A stretch of 64,000 nt of DNA. It comes from Allomuricauda sp. CP2A. GTDB lineage: Bacteria > Bacteroidota > Bacteroidia > Flavobacteriales > Flavobacteriaceae. Each line of letters begins with the position of its first letter. Position 1 is the first letter of the stretch. The notes under the pieces were generated by a model. It ran no database searches. It worked only from the letters and a program-made list of their open reading frames with translations, and was not told the origin of the DNA. The stretch lies in assembly GCF_001683915.1 (NCBI RefSeq), contig NZ_LXTT01000026.1, positions 1-64,000 of the forward strand. Reading direction: 5' to 3'. Below, piece after piece: positions 31,220-40,278 of this stretch. A program made the translations under genes and the position numbers.

Positions 31220-33775
31220 TTGAAGCTTCAACATACACTTATCATCGCCATGGTTCTGGGAGGGCTGCTCTTCAATTCCTGCTCTACCCAAAAGGACAAG
31301 TTCATCAACCGAAATTGGCATGCCCTCAACACCAAGTACAACACCCTGTACAATGGCAATATCGCTTTTGAACAGGGCCGGGAGGAGTTAAATGCCAGTT
31401 ACAGGGACGATTATTGGGAAATCCTCCCCGTGGAACGCTTGGAAGTGACCGACGAGATAAAGCTCGATTCCGAGGACAACAACCCCAATTTCATCATTGC
31501 TGAGGAGAAGGCCACCAAGGCCATCCAAAAGCACAGCATGGATATTAAGGATGAAGAACGAAATCCGCAGACGGACGAAGCTTTCCTCCTTTTGGGCAAG
31601 TCGCGCTATTTTGACCAACGCTATATTCCCGCTTTGGAAGCCTTCAATTATATCCTCAGAAAATATGTGGAGAGCGATAAATTGAACGAGGCCACCATTT
31701 GGCGTGAAAAGACCAATATGCGGTTGGACAATCCGGAAGTGGCCATTAAAAACCTGAAACGGTTGTTCAAATATGAATCGCTCAAGGATCAGGAGTATGC
31801 CGATGCCAATGCGGTTTTGGCCCAGTGCTACATCAACCTGAATGTTCCGGACACGGCCATCCAAAAATTAAAGGTTGCCCAAGCCTACACCAAAAAGAAC
31901 CCCGAAAAAGGAAGATACTTGTTCATCATTGGGCAGTTGTACAATCAATTGGGGCATAAGGACAGTGCCAATTATGCTTTTGACAAGGTCATCGATTTAA
32001 ATCGAAAATCGCCTCGGGTATATATGATCAATGCCCACCTCCAAAAAATTCAGAACACGGAAATCACGGATGCCAATGAGGAGGAAATGTTGGAATACCT
32101 GACCGATTTGGAAGAGAATCGGGAAAACCGACCTTTTTTGGATAAGATCTATCGCGAAGTGGCCCAGTTCCACCTGGCCAACGAACGGGATAGTTTGGCC
32201 TTGGCGTATTACAATAAATCCATCCGCGCCACACAAGGTGAACGGAAACTGAATGCCCTCAACTACCAAAGTCTCGCAGATTACTATTTTGATGAGGATG
32301 AATACAAAACGGCAGGGGCTTATTACGACAGCACCTTGACCAACCTGACCGAAAACACCAGAAAGCACAGGGACATTAAAAAGAGGTTGGATAATTTGGA
32401 AGATGTCATCAAATACGAGGACATTGTTCAGTATACGGATAGCGTAATCACGGTTTACCAGATGCCCGAGGCGGAGCGAAAAGCTTATTTTGAGGACCAC
32501 ATTGCAGAACTGAAGCGCAAAGCCGAAGAGGAGGAAGCCAAGAAACAGCAACAAGCAGCGGCTGGTTTTGCCGCCTTTGAAAAGACGAAGGGCGGGAAAG
32601 ATAATAAGGGGAAGTTCTACTTTTATAACATCACCAGTTTAGGGTACGGCAAAAATGACTTTAGGACCCGATGGGGCGAACGCACCCTGGAAGACGATTG
32701 GCGTTGGAGCAACAAATCCAGAACATTGGTGTCCGAGGCTGCCGGGGAACAAGTTGCAGGCAACGACCCATCAACAGAAAACCTTACCGAAGACCAAAAA
32801 TATTCAGTGGATTTCTATCTGAACCAAATTCCTACGGATGTAGCTGTAATTGACAGTCTGTGGACCGAGCGGAATTTCGCCAATTATCAACTGGGGTTGA
32901 TCTATAAGGAAAAATTCAAGGACAACCTTTTGGCGGCTGCTAAGTTGGAGCGGGTTTTGGCTTCCAATCCAGAGGAACGGTTAATTCTTCCCTCAAAATA
33001 CAACTTGTACAAAATTTATGAGGAAAGCGGCAGTCCGTTGGCCCAAAACATGAAACAGGATATCATCAACAACCATCCGGACACCCGTTATGCTGAGATA
33101 TTATTGAACCCACAGGCGGTTCTGGAAGGCAATACCGATAGTCCTGATGCACGCTATGCAGCATTGTTCAAACTATACGAACAGCAAGAATATCTGCGGG
33201 TCATTACCATGTCCGAAGAATACATCAATACGTTCACGGGGGATCCCATCGTACCAAAATTTGAAATGTTGAAGGCCAACGCCATTGGCCGCTTGCAGGG
33301 GTTTGAACCTTTTAAGGAAGCCTTGAACTATGTGGCCCTGACCTACCCCAACAATCCCGAAGGGAAAAAAGCGGAGCAAATTGTGGATGAACAATTGCCC
33401 AAATTGGAAAACAAGGAATTTTCCCCGGAAACGGGTTCATCGGGAACCGCAAATTGGAAAGTGGTCTTTCCGTTTAAAATAAGGGACAATGAAAAGGCAT
33501 TGGTATTGAAGAAGCGTCTTGAAGAGGCCATAAAAGAATTGAACTACCGAAACATTGTTTCCAAGGACATTTATAATCTGGAAGATCAGTTTGTGGTGGT
33601 GCATGGATTCCGGTCCAAAGATTTTGCCCTGGGCTTTGCAGAGCTTATTAAAAACAACAAAGACTACCGCATTAAAGATGAGAATTTTGTAGTTTTATCA
33701 GACAATTACAAGATTGTACAGGTCCACAAGAATTTAGAATCATACAAAGAACATATTTTAACCCCAAAACCCTAG
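31220..33775 (+). CDS. sprE: Type IX secretion periplasmic TPR lipoprotein SprE/PorW
   Basis: An 851-aa lipoprotein. The lipobox FNSC is near residue 20, and the following STQKDKFINRNWHALNTKYNTLYNGNIAF is the hallmark start of SprE/PorW. Several tetratricopeptide repeats cover about residues 95-340, and a coiled, acidic middle precedes a conserved C-terminal part with FYFYNITSLGYGKNDFRTRWG (about 465). SprE is needed for gliding and for type IX protein secretion across the outer membrane. The start is a TTG at 31220: an in-frame stop lies at 31193 and the first ATG (31250) would cut the signal peptide short. It is followed 6 bp later by the bactofilin gene. Confidence 0.93.
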   Translation: MKLQHTLIIAMVLGGLLFNSCSTQKDKFINRNWHALNTKYNTLYNGNIAFEQGREELNASYRDDYWEILPVERLEVTDEIKLDSEDNNPNFIIAEEKATKAIQKHSMDIKDEERNPQTDEAFLLLGKSRYFDQRYIPALEAFNYILRKYVESDKLNEATIWREKTNMRLDNPEVAIKNLKRLFKYESLKDQEYADANAVLAQCYINLNVPDTAIQKLKVAQAYTKKNPEKGRYLFIIGQLYNQLGHKDSANYAFDKVIDLNRKSPRVYMINAHLQKIQNTEITDANEEEMLEYLTDLEENRENRPFLDKIYREVAQFHLANERDSLALAYYNKSIRATQGERKLNALNYQSLADYYFDEDEYKTAGAYYDSTLTNLTENTRKHRDIKKRLDNLEDVIKYEDIVQYTDSVITVYQMPEAERKAYFEDHIAELKRKAEEEEAKKQQQAAAGFAAFEKTKGGKDNKGKFYFYNITSLGYGKNDFRTRWGERTLEDDWRWSNKSRTLVSEAAGEQVAGNDPSTENLTEDQKYSVDFYLNQIPTDVAVIDSLWTERNFANYQLGLIYKEKFKDNLLAAAKLERVLASNPEERLILPSKYNLYKIYEESGSPLAQNMKQDIINNHPDTRYAEILLNPQAVLEGNTDSPDARYAALFKLYEQQEYLRVITMSEEYINTFTGDPIVPKFEMLKANAIGRLQGFEPFKEALNYVALTYPNNPEGKKAEQIVDEQLPKLENKEFSPETGSSGTANWKVVFPFKIRDNEKALVLKKRLEEAIKELNYRNIVSKDIYNLEDQFVVVHGFRSKDFALGFAELIKNNKDYRIKDENFVVLSDNYKIVQVHKNLESYKEHILTPKP

Positions 33776-33781
33776 AACACA

Positions 33782-34219
33782 ATGTTTTCTGACAACAAAA
33801 AACCACGACCTATGAATGAATTTGGCGGACAGCCCAACAGAATTGAAAAGAACACCAAGATAAAAGGTGACATTACTTCCGAAGCTGACTTTAGAATTGA
33901 TGGCAAGCTTGAAGGGAATGTAAAAACATCAGGAAAAGTGGTCATTGGAAAAGATGGCTACATCAACGGAAAAGTGGAGTGCGTAAATGCTGATATTGAA
34001 GGAAAGTTCAATGGTGAGCTCTCTGTAAAGGAGTTGCTTTCGCTCAAGGCCTCTGCCATTATTGAAGGCACCGTAACCGTGGCCAAATTGGCGGTTGAGC
34101 CTGGTGCCACGTTCAATGCGGCCTGTACCATGGGCAAAGGTGCAACCACGACCACTTCGTCCACAGCCGCACCAAAATTGGAGTCCACAAAAAGCAATGA
34201 GCCAGCAAAAGCCTCCTAA
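33782..34219 (+). CDS. Bactofilin (polymer-forming cytoskeletal protein)
   Basis: A 145-aa protein with a short basic tail, a central right-handed beta-helix (about residues 20-115; repeated G/V/I pattern as in IKGDITSEADFRIDGKLEGNVK, GKVVIGKDGYINGKV, ASAIIEGTVTVAKLAV) and a disordered Thr/Ser/Ala-rich C-terminus. Bactofilins polymerise without nucleotide and scaffold cell-wall or envelope machinery. It starts 6 bp after sprE and its end overlaps the atpZ start by 23 bp, so it joins the secretion gene to the ATP synthase operon. Confidence 0.93.
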   Translation: MFSDNKKPRPMNEFGGQPNRIEKNTKIKGDITSEADFRIDGKLEGNVKTSGKVVIGKDGYINGKVECVNADIEGKFNGELSVKELLSLKASAIIEGTVTVAKLAVEPGATFNAACTMGKGATTTTSSTAAPKLESTKSNEPAKAS

Positions 34220-34427
34220 AAAGAAGAACAACTTTAGAAATGCCGCCATCCTAACAGGCATTGGTTTTGAAATGGGGGCCATTATTTATTTGTCCGTCCA
34301 AGGCGGAAAATGGTTGGACGCCGAATATCAAAATGAAAAGAATATTTTTACGGTAATTGCCACTTTATTGGGAGTGGCAATTTCTATTTGGCTAGTTTTG
34401 CAGCAGTTAAAACGTATTAAATATTGA
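34197..34427 (+). CDS. AtpZ/AtpI-type ATP synthase accessory membrane protein
   Basis: A 76-aa protein with a basic N-terminus (SQQKPPKKKNN) and two membrane helices, ILTGIGFEMGAIIYLSVQGGKWLD and ITVIAT-like VIATLLGVAISIWLVLQQL. The GGKWLD turn between the helices is characteristic of AtpZ/AtpI, which assist c-ring assembly or Mg2+ handling for the F-ATPase. I start at the ATG 34197, inside the bactofilin gene; the longer open frame is out of character. Its stop overlaps the next start (TGATG). Confidence 0.85.
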   Translation: MSQQKPPKKKNNFRNAAILTGIGFEMGAIIYLSVQGGKWLDAEYQNEKNIFTVIATLLGVAISIWLVLQQLKRIKY

Positions 34428-34834
34428 TGTTCAAGCTTAATCTGTTCACCCAGTTCCTTATTCTCCTTTTGGTATTATTGATTCTTGCTTTTGCAGGGCA
34501 TTTGTTTGTTTTATCCAGCAAGGGTTTCCCACTTTACGGCAACTTGATTGTGCGTTCCTACATAATCAATGGGATTTTGGCCGCTGTCATTTTTGGGTTG
34601 CTTTTCCGTTTTAGGGAGCGGTTAAAAAACCAAATCGGATTTTTGTTCATGGCGGGAAGCTTGGTAAAATTTGTCTTTTTCTTCATCTTTTTTTATCCCA
34701 CTTATATTAGAAATGGGGACATGTCGGGTCAGGAATTCGCCGCTTTTTTTGTCCCGTATGCCATCGCTCTTTTTCTGGAGACCTTTTTTGCTTCCAGAAT
34801 GCTCAAAATTTTGGAGGAATCCCCTGAAGATTAG
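34427..34834 (+). CDS. Four-helix membrane protein, DUF6168-like
   Basis: A 135-aa protein with four hydrophobic helices and a Lys/Arg-rich loop RFRERLKNQIG between helices 2 and 3. It resembles from memory the flavobacterial DUF6168 family found between atpZ and atpB, where an AtpI-like protein sits in other bacteria. Its role in ATP synthase assembly is a guess from place. The start is the ATG at 34427, overlapping the atpZ stop by one base; a TTG in the same frame is at 34424. Confidence 0.78.
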   Translation: MFKLNLFTQFLILLLVLLILAFAGHLFVLSSKGFPLYGNLIVRSYIINGILAAVIFGLLFRFRERLKNQIGFLFMAGSLVKFVFFFIFFYPTYIRNGDMSGQEFAAFFVPYAIALFLETFFASRMLKILEESPED

Positions 34835-34894
34835 TCGGCTCAAAATCCTCAAAAATAAAAGTTTGAAAGCTTTTTTCTTTTTGGAAGAATGGCT

Positions 34895-34902
34895 TACATT
34901 TG
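34895..34902 (+). promoter_or_regulatory. TAnnTTTG-type -7 element upstream of atpB
   Basis: TACATTTG is an exact match to the Bacteroidota -7 consensus and ends 33 bp before the atpB ATG at 34936. TTG triplets upstream are not at the standard distance. An internal promoter for atpBEFHAG is therefore plausible, separate from read-through from sprE. Confidence 0.5.
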
Positions 34903-34935
34903 CACCGATTTTGAGAGACCGATATTTTGAGCGAA

Positions 34936-36072
34936 ATGCGAAAGACTTTTTTTACGAGAATACTTCTTGTCGGAACACTATTGTTGGCCCAGTTCACTTT
35001 TGCCAAAGAACAGGAACACGAAACTGAAGAACACGGCAAGGACCTAAAGACTGAAATTAAGGAGTACATTTCCCATCACCTTAAGGATTCTCACGACTTT
35101 TCCTTATTCTCTTACACTGCGGAAAATGGAGAGCACAAATATGTTGGTTTTCCTTTGCCCGTTATCTTGATCGATGATGGACTACAGGTTTTCTCCTCTT
35201 CAAAATTCCATCATGGCGAGACCGTGGCCGAAGTGGACGGCAATCACTACAAGCTGTACCACGGTAAAATTTACAAGACCGATGCCGAGGGCACCATCAA
35301 TTACGATGAAAAGCACCATCCCACCAATGTAAAACCTTTGGATTTTTCCATCACCAAGAATGTGGTAATGATCATTGTCACAGGAGCATTGATGTTGTGG
35401 TTGTTCACCAGCTTGGCCAAATCCTATGCAAAGAACAACGGTGTTCCCACTGGGGTAGGCCGTTTCTTTGAGCCCATTATATTATATGTAAGGGATGACA
35501 TCGCCAGACCCAACATCGGAGAAAAGCGATACAAAAAATACATGCCCTACTTGTTGACCATCTTCTTCTTTATTTGGTTCTTGAACATGTTTGGCCTTAC
35601 CCCACTGGGGATCAACGTTACAGGAAACATTGCCATTACTTTTGCATTGGCCTTGATGACCTTTTTATTGACCAACCTTACCGGAACAAAAGATTATTGG
35701 ATGCACCAATTCAATCCACTTGGTGATTCCATGCCTTGGTACGCCAAGATACCTTTATACATTATCTTGGTGCCCATTGAAATATTGGGATTGTTCATCA
35801 AACCGTTTTCCCTGTTGATTCGTTTGTATGCGAACATGCAGGCAGGTCACATTGTATTGATGAGCTTGATCGGATTGATGTTCATTTTTAAAAGCTGGTT
35901 GGGAAGTCCATTGTCCTTCGGACTGGCCTTTGCCATTTCATTGATAGAAGTATTGGTAGCATTGCTACAAGCCTATATTTTCACCATGTTGAGTGCGTTG
36001 TACTTCGGATTTGCCTCCGAGGACCATCATGCAGAAGGTCATGAAGATGACCCAGAGTTGGTGCATTTATAA
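34936..36072 (+). CDS. atpB: F-type ATP synthase subunit a
   Basis: A 378-aa proton channel subunit. The ATG at 34936 opens a clear signal peptide (residues 1-23, ending TFA), followed by an about 110-residue extracytoplasmic extension rich in His, Glu and Lys that Bacteroidota AtpB proteins carry. Five to six membrane helices follow; the essential Arg sits in SLLIRLYANMQAGHIV (about residue 295), and the late helix LIEVLVALLQAYIFTMLSALY is typical. An in-frame TTG at 34927 would add three residues. It is followed by atpE after a 65-bp gap holding a palindrome. Confidence 0.96.
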   Translation: MRKTFFTRILLVGTLLLAQFTFAKEQEHETEEHGKDLKTEIKEYISHHLKDSHDFSLFSYTAENGEHKYVGFPLPVILIDDGLQVFSSSKFHHGETVAEVDGNHYKLYHGKIYKTDAEGTINYDEKHHPTNVKPLDFSITKNVVMIIVTGALMLWLFTSLAKSYAKNNGVPTGVGRFFEPIILYVRDDIARPNIGEKRYKKYMPYLLTIFFFIWFLNMFGLTPLGINVTGNIAITFALALMTFLLTNLTGTKDYWMHQFNPLGDSMPWYAKIPLYIILVPIEILGLFIKPFSLLIRLYANMQAGHIVLMSLIGLMFIFKSWLGSPLSFGLAFAISLIEVLVALLQAYIFTMLSALYFGFASEDHHAEGHEDDPELVHL

Positions 36073-36077
36073 CAGTT

Positions 36078-36102
36078 GTCATTCCCGCGGAGGCGGGAAT
36101 CC
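36078..36102. repeat. Short palindromic repeat between atpB and atpE
   Basis: ATTCCCGC (36081-36088) and GCGGGAAT (36093-36100) around GGAG, within the dispersed GTCATTCC...GGAATCC type. It lies inside the ATP synthase operon, where it will fold in the mRNA. Confidence 0.8.
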
Positions 36103-36131
36103 AGTAAGTTGAATTTTAATTTTTAAACTAG

Positions 36132-36329
<198 letters not shown>

Positions 36330-36343
36330 TCAAAAAAACCCAG

Positions 36344-36378
36344 AGCAAAAGTTGTAACGGTTGGTTGCAACTTTTGCT
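36344..36378 (+). promoter_or_regulatory. Perfect hairpin between atpE and atpF
   Basis: AGCAAAAGTTG (36344-36354) pairs with CAACTTTTGCT (36368-36378) across 13 nt. There is no T tract, so it is more likely an mRNA processing or stability element than a terminator. It could help give excess subunit c, as the c-ring needs many copies. Confidence 0.75.
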
Positions 36379-36418
36379 TGATTAATAGTTTAAAAAAGTA
36401 CAAGAATAAAGCATAGAT

Positions 36419-36919
36419 ATGGAAAAGTTATTGGAAGAGTTTTCGTTGGGACTGTTTTTTTGGCAAACCGTGTTGTTCGGATTGTTGCTGTTCCTATTGT
36501 ACAAGTTTGCATGGAAACCTATCCTTAAAGCGGTAAATGATCGTGAAGAAGGCATTAAAAATGCTTTGGATGCTGCCGATGCTGCCAAAAAGGAAATGCA
36601 AAACGTTACTGCCGATAGCGAAAAATTGCTGAAAGAGGCCAGAGCGGAGCGCGATGCGTTGTTGAAGGAAGCCAGGGAAATCAAAGAAGGCATTGTTTCC
36701 GAAGCCAAGGAACAGGCCAAGGTTGAAGGGGATAAAATGATCAAGCAGGCCCAGGCCACCATCGAAAGTGAAAAGAAAGCCGCCGTTGCAGAGATAAAAG
36801 CACAAGTGGCCAACCTTTCTTTGGAAATCGCGGAAAAAGTCATCAAAGAAGAATTGTCCGACAAGAAGAAACAACAGAAGTTGGTGGATGATATGTTGGG
36901 CGACATCAAATTGAACTAA
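36419..36919 (+). CDS. atpF: F-type ATP synthase subunit b
   Basis: A 166-aa peripheral stalk subunit. One membrane helix near the N-terminus (LGLFFWQTVLFGLLLFLLYKFAWKPI) is followed by a long charged coiled coil to the end (repeated Ala/Lys/Glu, as in AADAAKKEMQNV and EQAKVEGDKMIKQAQ). The length and WKPI exit motif are standard for the family. It lies between atpE and atpH and should act as a homodimer linking the membrane part to F1. Confidence 0.95.
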   Translation: MEKLLEEFSLGLFFWQTVLFGLLLFLLYKFAWKPILKAVNDREEGIKNALDAADAAKKEMQNVTADSEKLLKEARAERDALLKEAREIKEGIVSEAKEQAKVEGDKMIKQAQATIESEKKAAVAEIKAQVANLSLEIAEKVIKEELSDKKKQQKLVDDMLGDIKLN

Positions 36920-37004
36920 AACAAAAGGTATTGGTTTGCTAAGGCGTGGTTGTCGCATAGTTTCAACATTAGCCTTTCACCATTAACCCAATAACCTAAA
37001 GAAT

Positions 37005-37544
37005 ATGAACCAAAACAGGGCAGCCATACGCTACGCAAAAGCAACCTTGGATTTCGCTATCGAAAAGAAAGCGGCAGAAGCCGTGGAAAACGATATGCGG
37101 AATATTTCAGCGACGATTTCTGAAAGTGACGAGTTGGAAAAACTTTTGGAGAGCCCCATTGTAAATAATGTGGTAAAGAAAAATGCATTGCTTGAAATTT
37201 TCAAGGACTCCTCTGAGATCACCAAGGGACTTATCGGTACATTGATAAGCAACAAACGTATAGCCATGTTGCAGGAAGTGGCCTTTAAGTACATCATCCT
37301 TCATGAGAAATTGAAAGGAGAGGATGTGGCTTATGTGACCACGGCAATTCCCTTGACCGCGGATTTAGAAAAGAAAATATTGGCCGAGGTGAAAAAGATC
37401 ACCGGAAACAAGGTCACCATAGAAAACAGGATCGACGAAAGCATCATTGGAGGCTTTGTATTGCGCGTGGGCGATTTACAGTATGATGCCAGCATCGCAA
37501 ACAAATTGAACAATTTAAAAAGAGAATTTACAAATAGTCTATAA
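37005..37544 (+). CDS. atpH: F-type ATP synthase subunit delta
   Basis: A 179-aa protein. The helical N-terminal domain starts NRAAIRYAKATLDFAIE, the usual OSCP/delta start, and the C-terminal part has the conserved LKKITGNKVTIENRIDESIIGGFVLRVG-like block (here AEVKKITGNKVTIENRID, IIGGFVLRVGD) near residues 130-155. It caps F1 and joins it to subunit b. It follows atpF by 85 bp and precedes atpA by 54 bp. Confidence 0.95.
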   Translation: MNQNRAAIRYAKATLDFAIEKKAAEAVENDMRNISATISESDELEKLLESPIVNNVVKKNALLEIFKDSSEITKGLIGTLISNKRIAMLQEVAFKYIILHEKLKGEDVAYVTTAIPLTADLEKKILAEVKKITGNKVTIENRIDESIIGGFVLRVGDLQYDASIANKLNNLKREFTNSL

Positions 37545-37598
37545 ATAAAGAGAATCAATGCGTCTGACGTCTTGGTTCTTATTTCTTATATCTAAACT

Positions 37599-39179
37599 AT
37601 GGCAGGAGTAAAAGCCGCTGAGGTATCAGCAATTTTGAAAAAACAGTTATCAGGTTTTGAGGCCACCGCTTCCTTGGACGAAGTAGGTACCGTATTGCAA
37701 GTAGGGGATGGTATTGCCCGTGTGTACGGACTTTCCAATGCCCAATACGGCGAGTTGGTGGAGTTTGATGGTGGAATGGAAGGTATCGTTCTAAACCTTG
37801 AAGAAGATAACGTTGGTGTGGTTTTGTTGGGTCCAACCAAAGAAATCGTGGAAGGAGCTACCGTAAAGCGTACACAACGTATCGCATCCATTAAGGTGGG
37901 TGAAGGAATTGTTGGTCGTGTGGTGGATACCTTGGGAACTCCCATTGATGGGAAAGGACCTATTGCTGGCGAAACCTACGAGATGCCTTTGGAGCGCAAA
38001 GCCCCTGGTGTAATTTTTAGACAACCTGTAAACGAGCCATTGCAGACAGGAATCAAGGCGATTGATGCCATGATTCCAATTGGTCGTGGACAAAGGGAGT
38101 TGGTGATCGGGGATAAGCAAACCGGTAAGACCACCGTTTGTATCGACACCATCTTGAACCAAAAAGAATTTTACGATGCCGGTGAGCCCGTATATTGTAT
38201 TTATGTGGCCGTTGGTCAGAAAGCATCCACAGTTGCGGCTATTGCCAAAACTTTGGAAGATAGAGGGGCATTGGCCTATACCACCATTGTAGCGGCGAAT
38301 GCATCAGACCCTGCTCCTATGCAGGTGTATGCTCCTTTTGCCGGTGCAGCGATTGGAGAGTACTTCAGAGACACAGGTCGTCCTGCTTTGATCATCTATG
38401 ATGATTTGTCAAAACAAGCGGTTGCCTATCGTGAAGTATCCTTGTTGTTGAGAAGACCTCCAGGACGTGAAGCCTACCCTGGTGACGTATTCTACTTGCA
38501 CTCCAGATTGTTGGAGCGTGCGGCTAAAGTCATTGCAGATGATGGTATTGCAAAGAACATGAACGACCTTCCAGAGGTGTTGAAGCCTATGGTAAAAGGT
38601 GGAGGTTCATTAACGGCATTGCCAATTATTGAAACACAGGCAGGTGACGTATCGGCCTATATCCCTACCAACGTAATTTCCATTACGGATGGTCAGATAT
38701 TCTTGGAGCAAGATTTGTTCAACCAAGGGGTGCGTCCTGCGATCAACGTGGGTATCTCTGTATCTCGTGTGGGGGGTTCCGCGCAGATCAAATCCATGAA
38801 GAAAGTGGCCGGTACCTTGAAATTGGACCAAGCCCAGTTCCGTGAACTGGAAGCTTTTGCCAAGTTCGGTTCCGATTTGGATGCCGCTACATTGAACGTC
38901 ATTGAAAAGGGTAGAAGAAACGTTGAAATCTTAAAACAAGGTCAGAACGATCCTTTTACCGTAGAAGATCAGGTGGCCATCATCTTTGCAGGTTCCAAGA
39001 ACTTGTTGCGTGATGTTCCTGTGGATAAAGTAAAAGAATTTGAAAGGGATTATTTGGAGTTCTTGAATGCCAAGCACAGGGATGTATTGGATGCCCTTAA
39101 GGCCGGTAAATTGACTGATGAGGTTACCGACACCCTTACTGCGGTTGCGAAAGACCTTTCAGGGAGATATAGAGCATAA
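37599..39179 (+). CDS. atpA: F-type ATP synthase subunit alpha
   Basis: A 526-aa non-catalytic nucleotide-binding subunit. The Walker A is GDKQTGKT (about residues 170-177) after [10 protein letters not shown], with QYGELVEF in the N-terminal barrel, [43 protein letters not shown] in the middle and the Arg finger region [13 protein letters not shown] near 390. Length matches the family (about 510-530). The C-terminal helical domain ends SGRYRA. It is followed after 102 bp of repeats by atpG. Confidence 0.97.
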   Translation: MAGVKAAEVSAILKKQLSGFEATASLDEVGTVLQVGDGIARVYGLSNAQYGELVEFDGGMEGIVLNLEEDNVGVVLLGPTKEIVEGATVKRTQRIASIKVGEGIVGRVVDTLGTPIDGKGPIAGETYEMPLERKAPGVIFRQPVNEPLQTGIKAIDAMIPIGRGQRELVIGDKQTGKTTVCIDTILNQKEFYDAGEPVYCIYVAVGQKASTVAAIAKTLEDRGALAYTTIVAANASDPAPMQVYAPFAGAAIGEYFRDTGRPALIIYDDLSKQAVAYREVSLLLRRPPGREAYPGDVFYLHSRLLERAAKVIADDGIAKNMNDLPEVLKPMVKGGGSLTALPIIETQAGDVSAYIPTNVISITDGQIFLEQDLFNQGVRPAINVGISVSRVGGSAQIKSMKKVAGTLKLDQAQFRELEAFAKFGSDLDAATLNVIEKGRRNVEILKQGQNDPFTVEDQVAIIFAGSKNLLRDVPVDKVKEFERDYLEFLNAKHRDVLDALKAGKLTDEVTDTLTAVAKDLSGRYRA

Positions 39180-39187
39180 TAAGAATT

Positions 39188-39268
39188 GTCATTCCTGCTA
39201 GCACCCTGAGCGTAGTCGAAGGGAAGCAGGAATCCATAACCAAAAAGATTCCGCATCAAGTGCGGAAT
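39188..39268. repeat. Double palindrome between atpA and atpG
   Basis: ATTCCTGCT (39191-39199) inverts at 39225-39233; ATTCCGCA (39248-39255) inverts at 39261-39268. Both belong to the GTCATTCC-type repeat family and lie within the operon gap, 14 bp before the atpG start. Confidence 0.8.
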
Positions 39269-39281
39269 GACAAATAAGAAA

Positions 39282-40142
39282 ATGGCGAATCTAAAGGAAA
39301 TACGGAACAGGATATCATCCATCTCTTCAACGATGCAGATTACCAGTGCCATGAAAATGGTATCGGCTGCCAAGTTGAAGAAAGCCCAGGATGCCATTAC
39401 GGCCATGCGTCCTTATTCGGATAAACTTACCGAACTGTTGCAAAGCCTTAGTGCGAGTTTGGATGGTGATGCGGGCAGTGCATTCACGGACAACCGGCCC
39501 GTCAATAAAGTTTTGGTGGTGGCCATCACCTCTAACAGGGGGTTGTGTGGAGCATTCAACACCAACATCATTAAACAGAGCAGAACTTTGGTGGGGCAAA
39601 CCTACGCAGGAAAGCAGGTGGATTTTGTGACCATTGGAAAGAAAGCCAACGATATCCTCCGCAAAAAGAACACCATCGTTGCAAATCATAGTGATGTCTA
39701 TGACGATTTGACATTTGAAAACGTTGCTGAAATAGCCGAGTTCTTAATGGCTCAATTTACGGAGGGCAAGTATGACCGAATTGATTTGGTCTACAACAAG
39801 TTCAAGAATGCGGCCACCCAAATTGTGATGTCCGAGCAGTTCTTGCCCATTGCTATTTCTGATGAGAAAGCCTCCAGTGTTTCAGATTACATTTTTGAGC
39901 CATCCAAGGCGGAGATTGTGGAGCAGTTGATACCAAAATCATTGAAGACCCAATTGTTCAAAGCTATCCGGGATTCCTTTGCCAGTGAGCACGGGGCCCG
40001 TATGACGGCGATGCACAAGGCAACCGACAACGCCAAAGACCTTAGGGATCAATTAAAATTGACCTATAATAAGGCAAGACAGGCCGCCATTACCAATGAA
40101 ATTTTGGAAATTGTTGGTGGGGCCGAGGCGTTGAACGATTAG
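39282..40142 (+). CDS. atpG: F-type ATP synthase subunit gamma
   Basis: A 286-aa central shaft subunit. The start ATG at 39282 gives MANLKEIRNRISSISSTMQITSAMKMVSAAKLKKAQ, the classic N-terminal coiled coil; an upstream ATG in frame (39267) lies inside the repeat hairpin. The middle has SNRGLCGAFN, and the C-terminal helix has SEHGARMTAMHKATDNAKDLRDQL. It is the last gene of the operon; atpD and atpC (beta, epsilon) are not in this window, as is common in flavobacteria. A terminator follows. Confidence 0.96.
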   Translation: MANLKEIRNRISSISSTMQITSAMKMVSAAKLKKAQDAITAMRPYSDKLTELLQSLSASLDGDAGSAFTDNRPVNKVLVVAITSNRGLCGAFNTNIIKQSRTLVGQTYAGKQVDFVTIGKKANDILRKKNTIVANHSDVYDDLTFENVAEIAEFLMAQFTEGKYDRIDLVYNKFKNAATQIVMSEQFLPIAISDEKASSVSDYIFEPSKAEIVEQLIPKSLKTQLFKAIRDSFASEHGARMTAMHKATDNAKDLRDQLKLTYNKARQAAITNEILEIVGGAEALND

Positions 40143-40163
40143 AGTTGATTCGATAAAAATTAT

Positions 40164-40191
40164 AAAAGCCGCAAACTAAGCGGCTTTTTTT
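40164..40191 (+). terminator. Intrinsic terminator of the atp operon
   Basis: AAAAGCCGC (40164-40172) pairs with GCGGCTTTT (40180-40188) with a 7-nt loop and a T tract. It lies 21 bp after atpG. Confidence 0.92.
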
Positions 40192-40278
40192 GGCTCCAAA
40201 CCTTTTATCATATATGGAATAAAGCGTTTTATGTAACTTGTGACCACCTAAAAGAGGTTTTTAAAGAACACGCACCTA

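Noticed and set aside
36344-36378. Transcription terminator inside the atp operon
   Set aside because: The stem is followed by GATTAATAG rather than a T tract, and the operon continues; treated as an mRNA structure.
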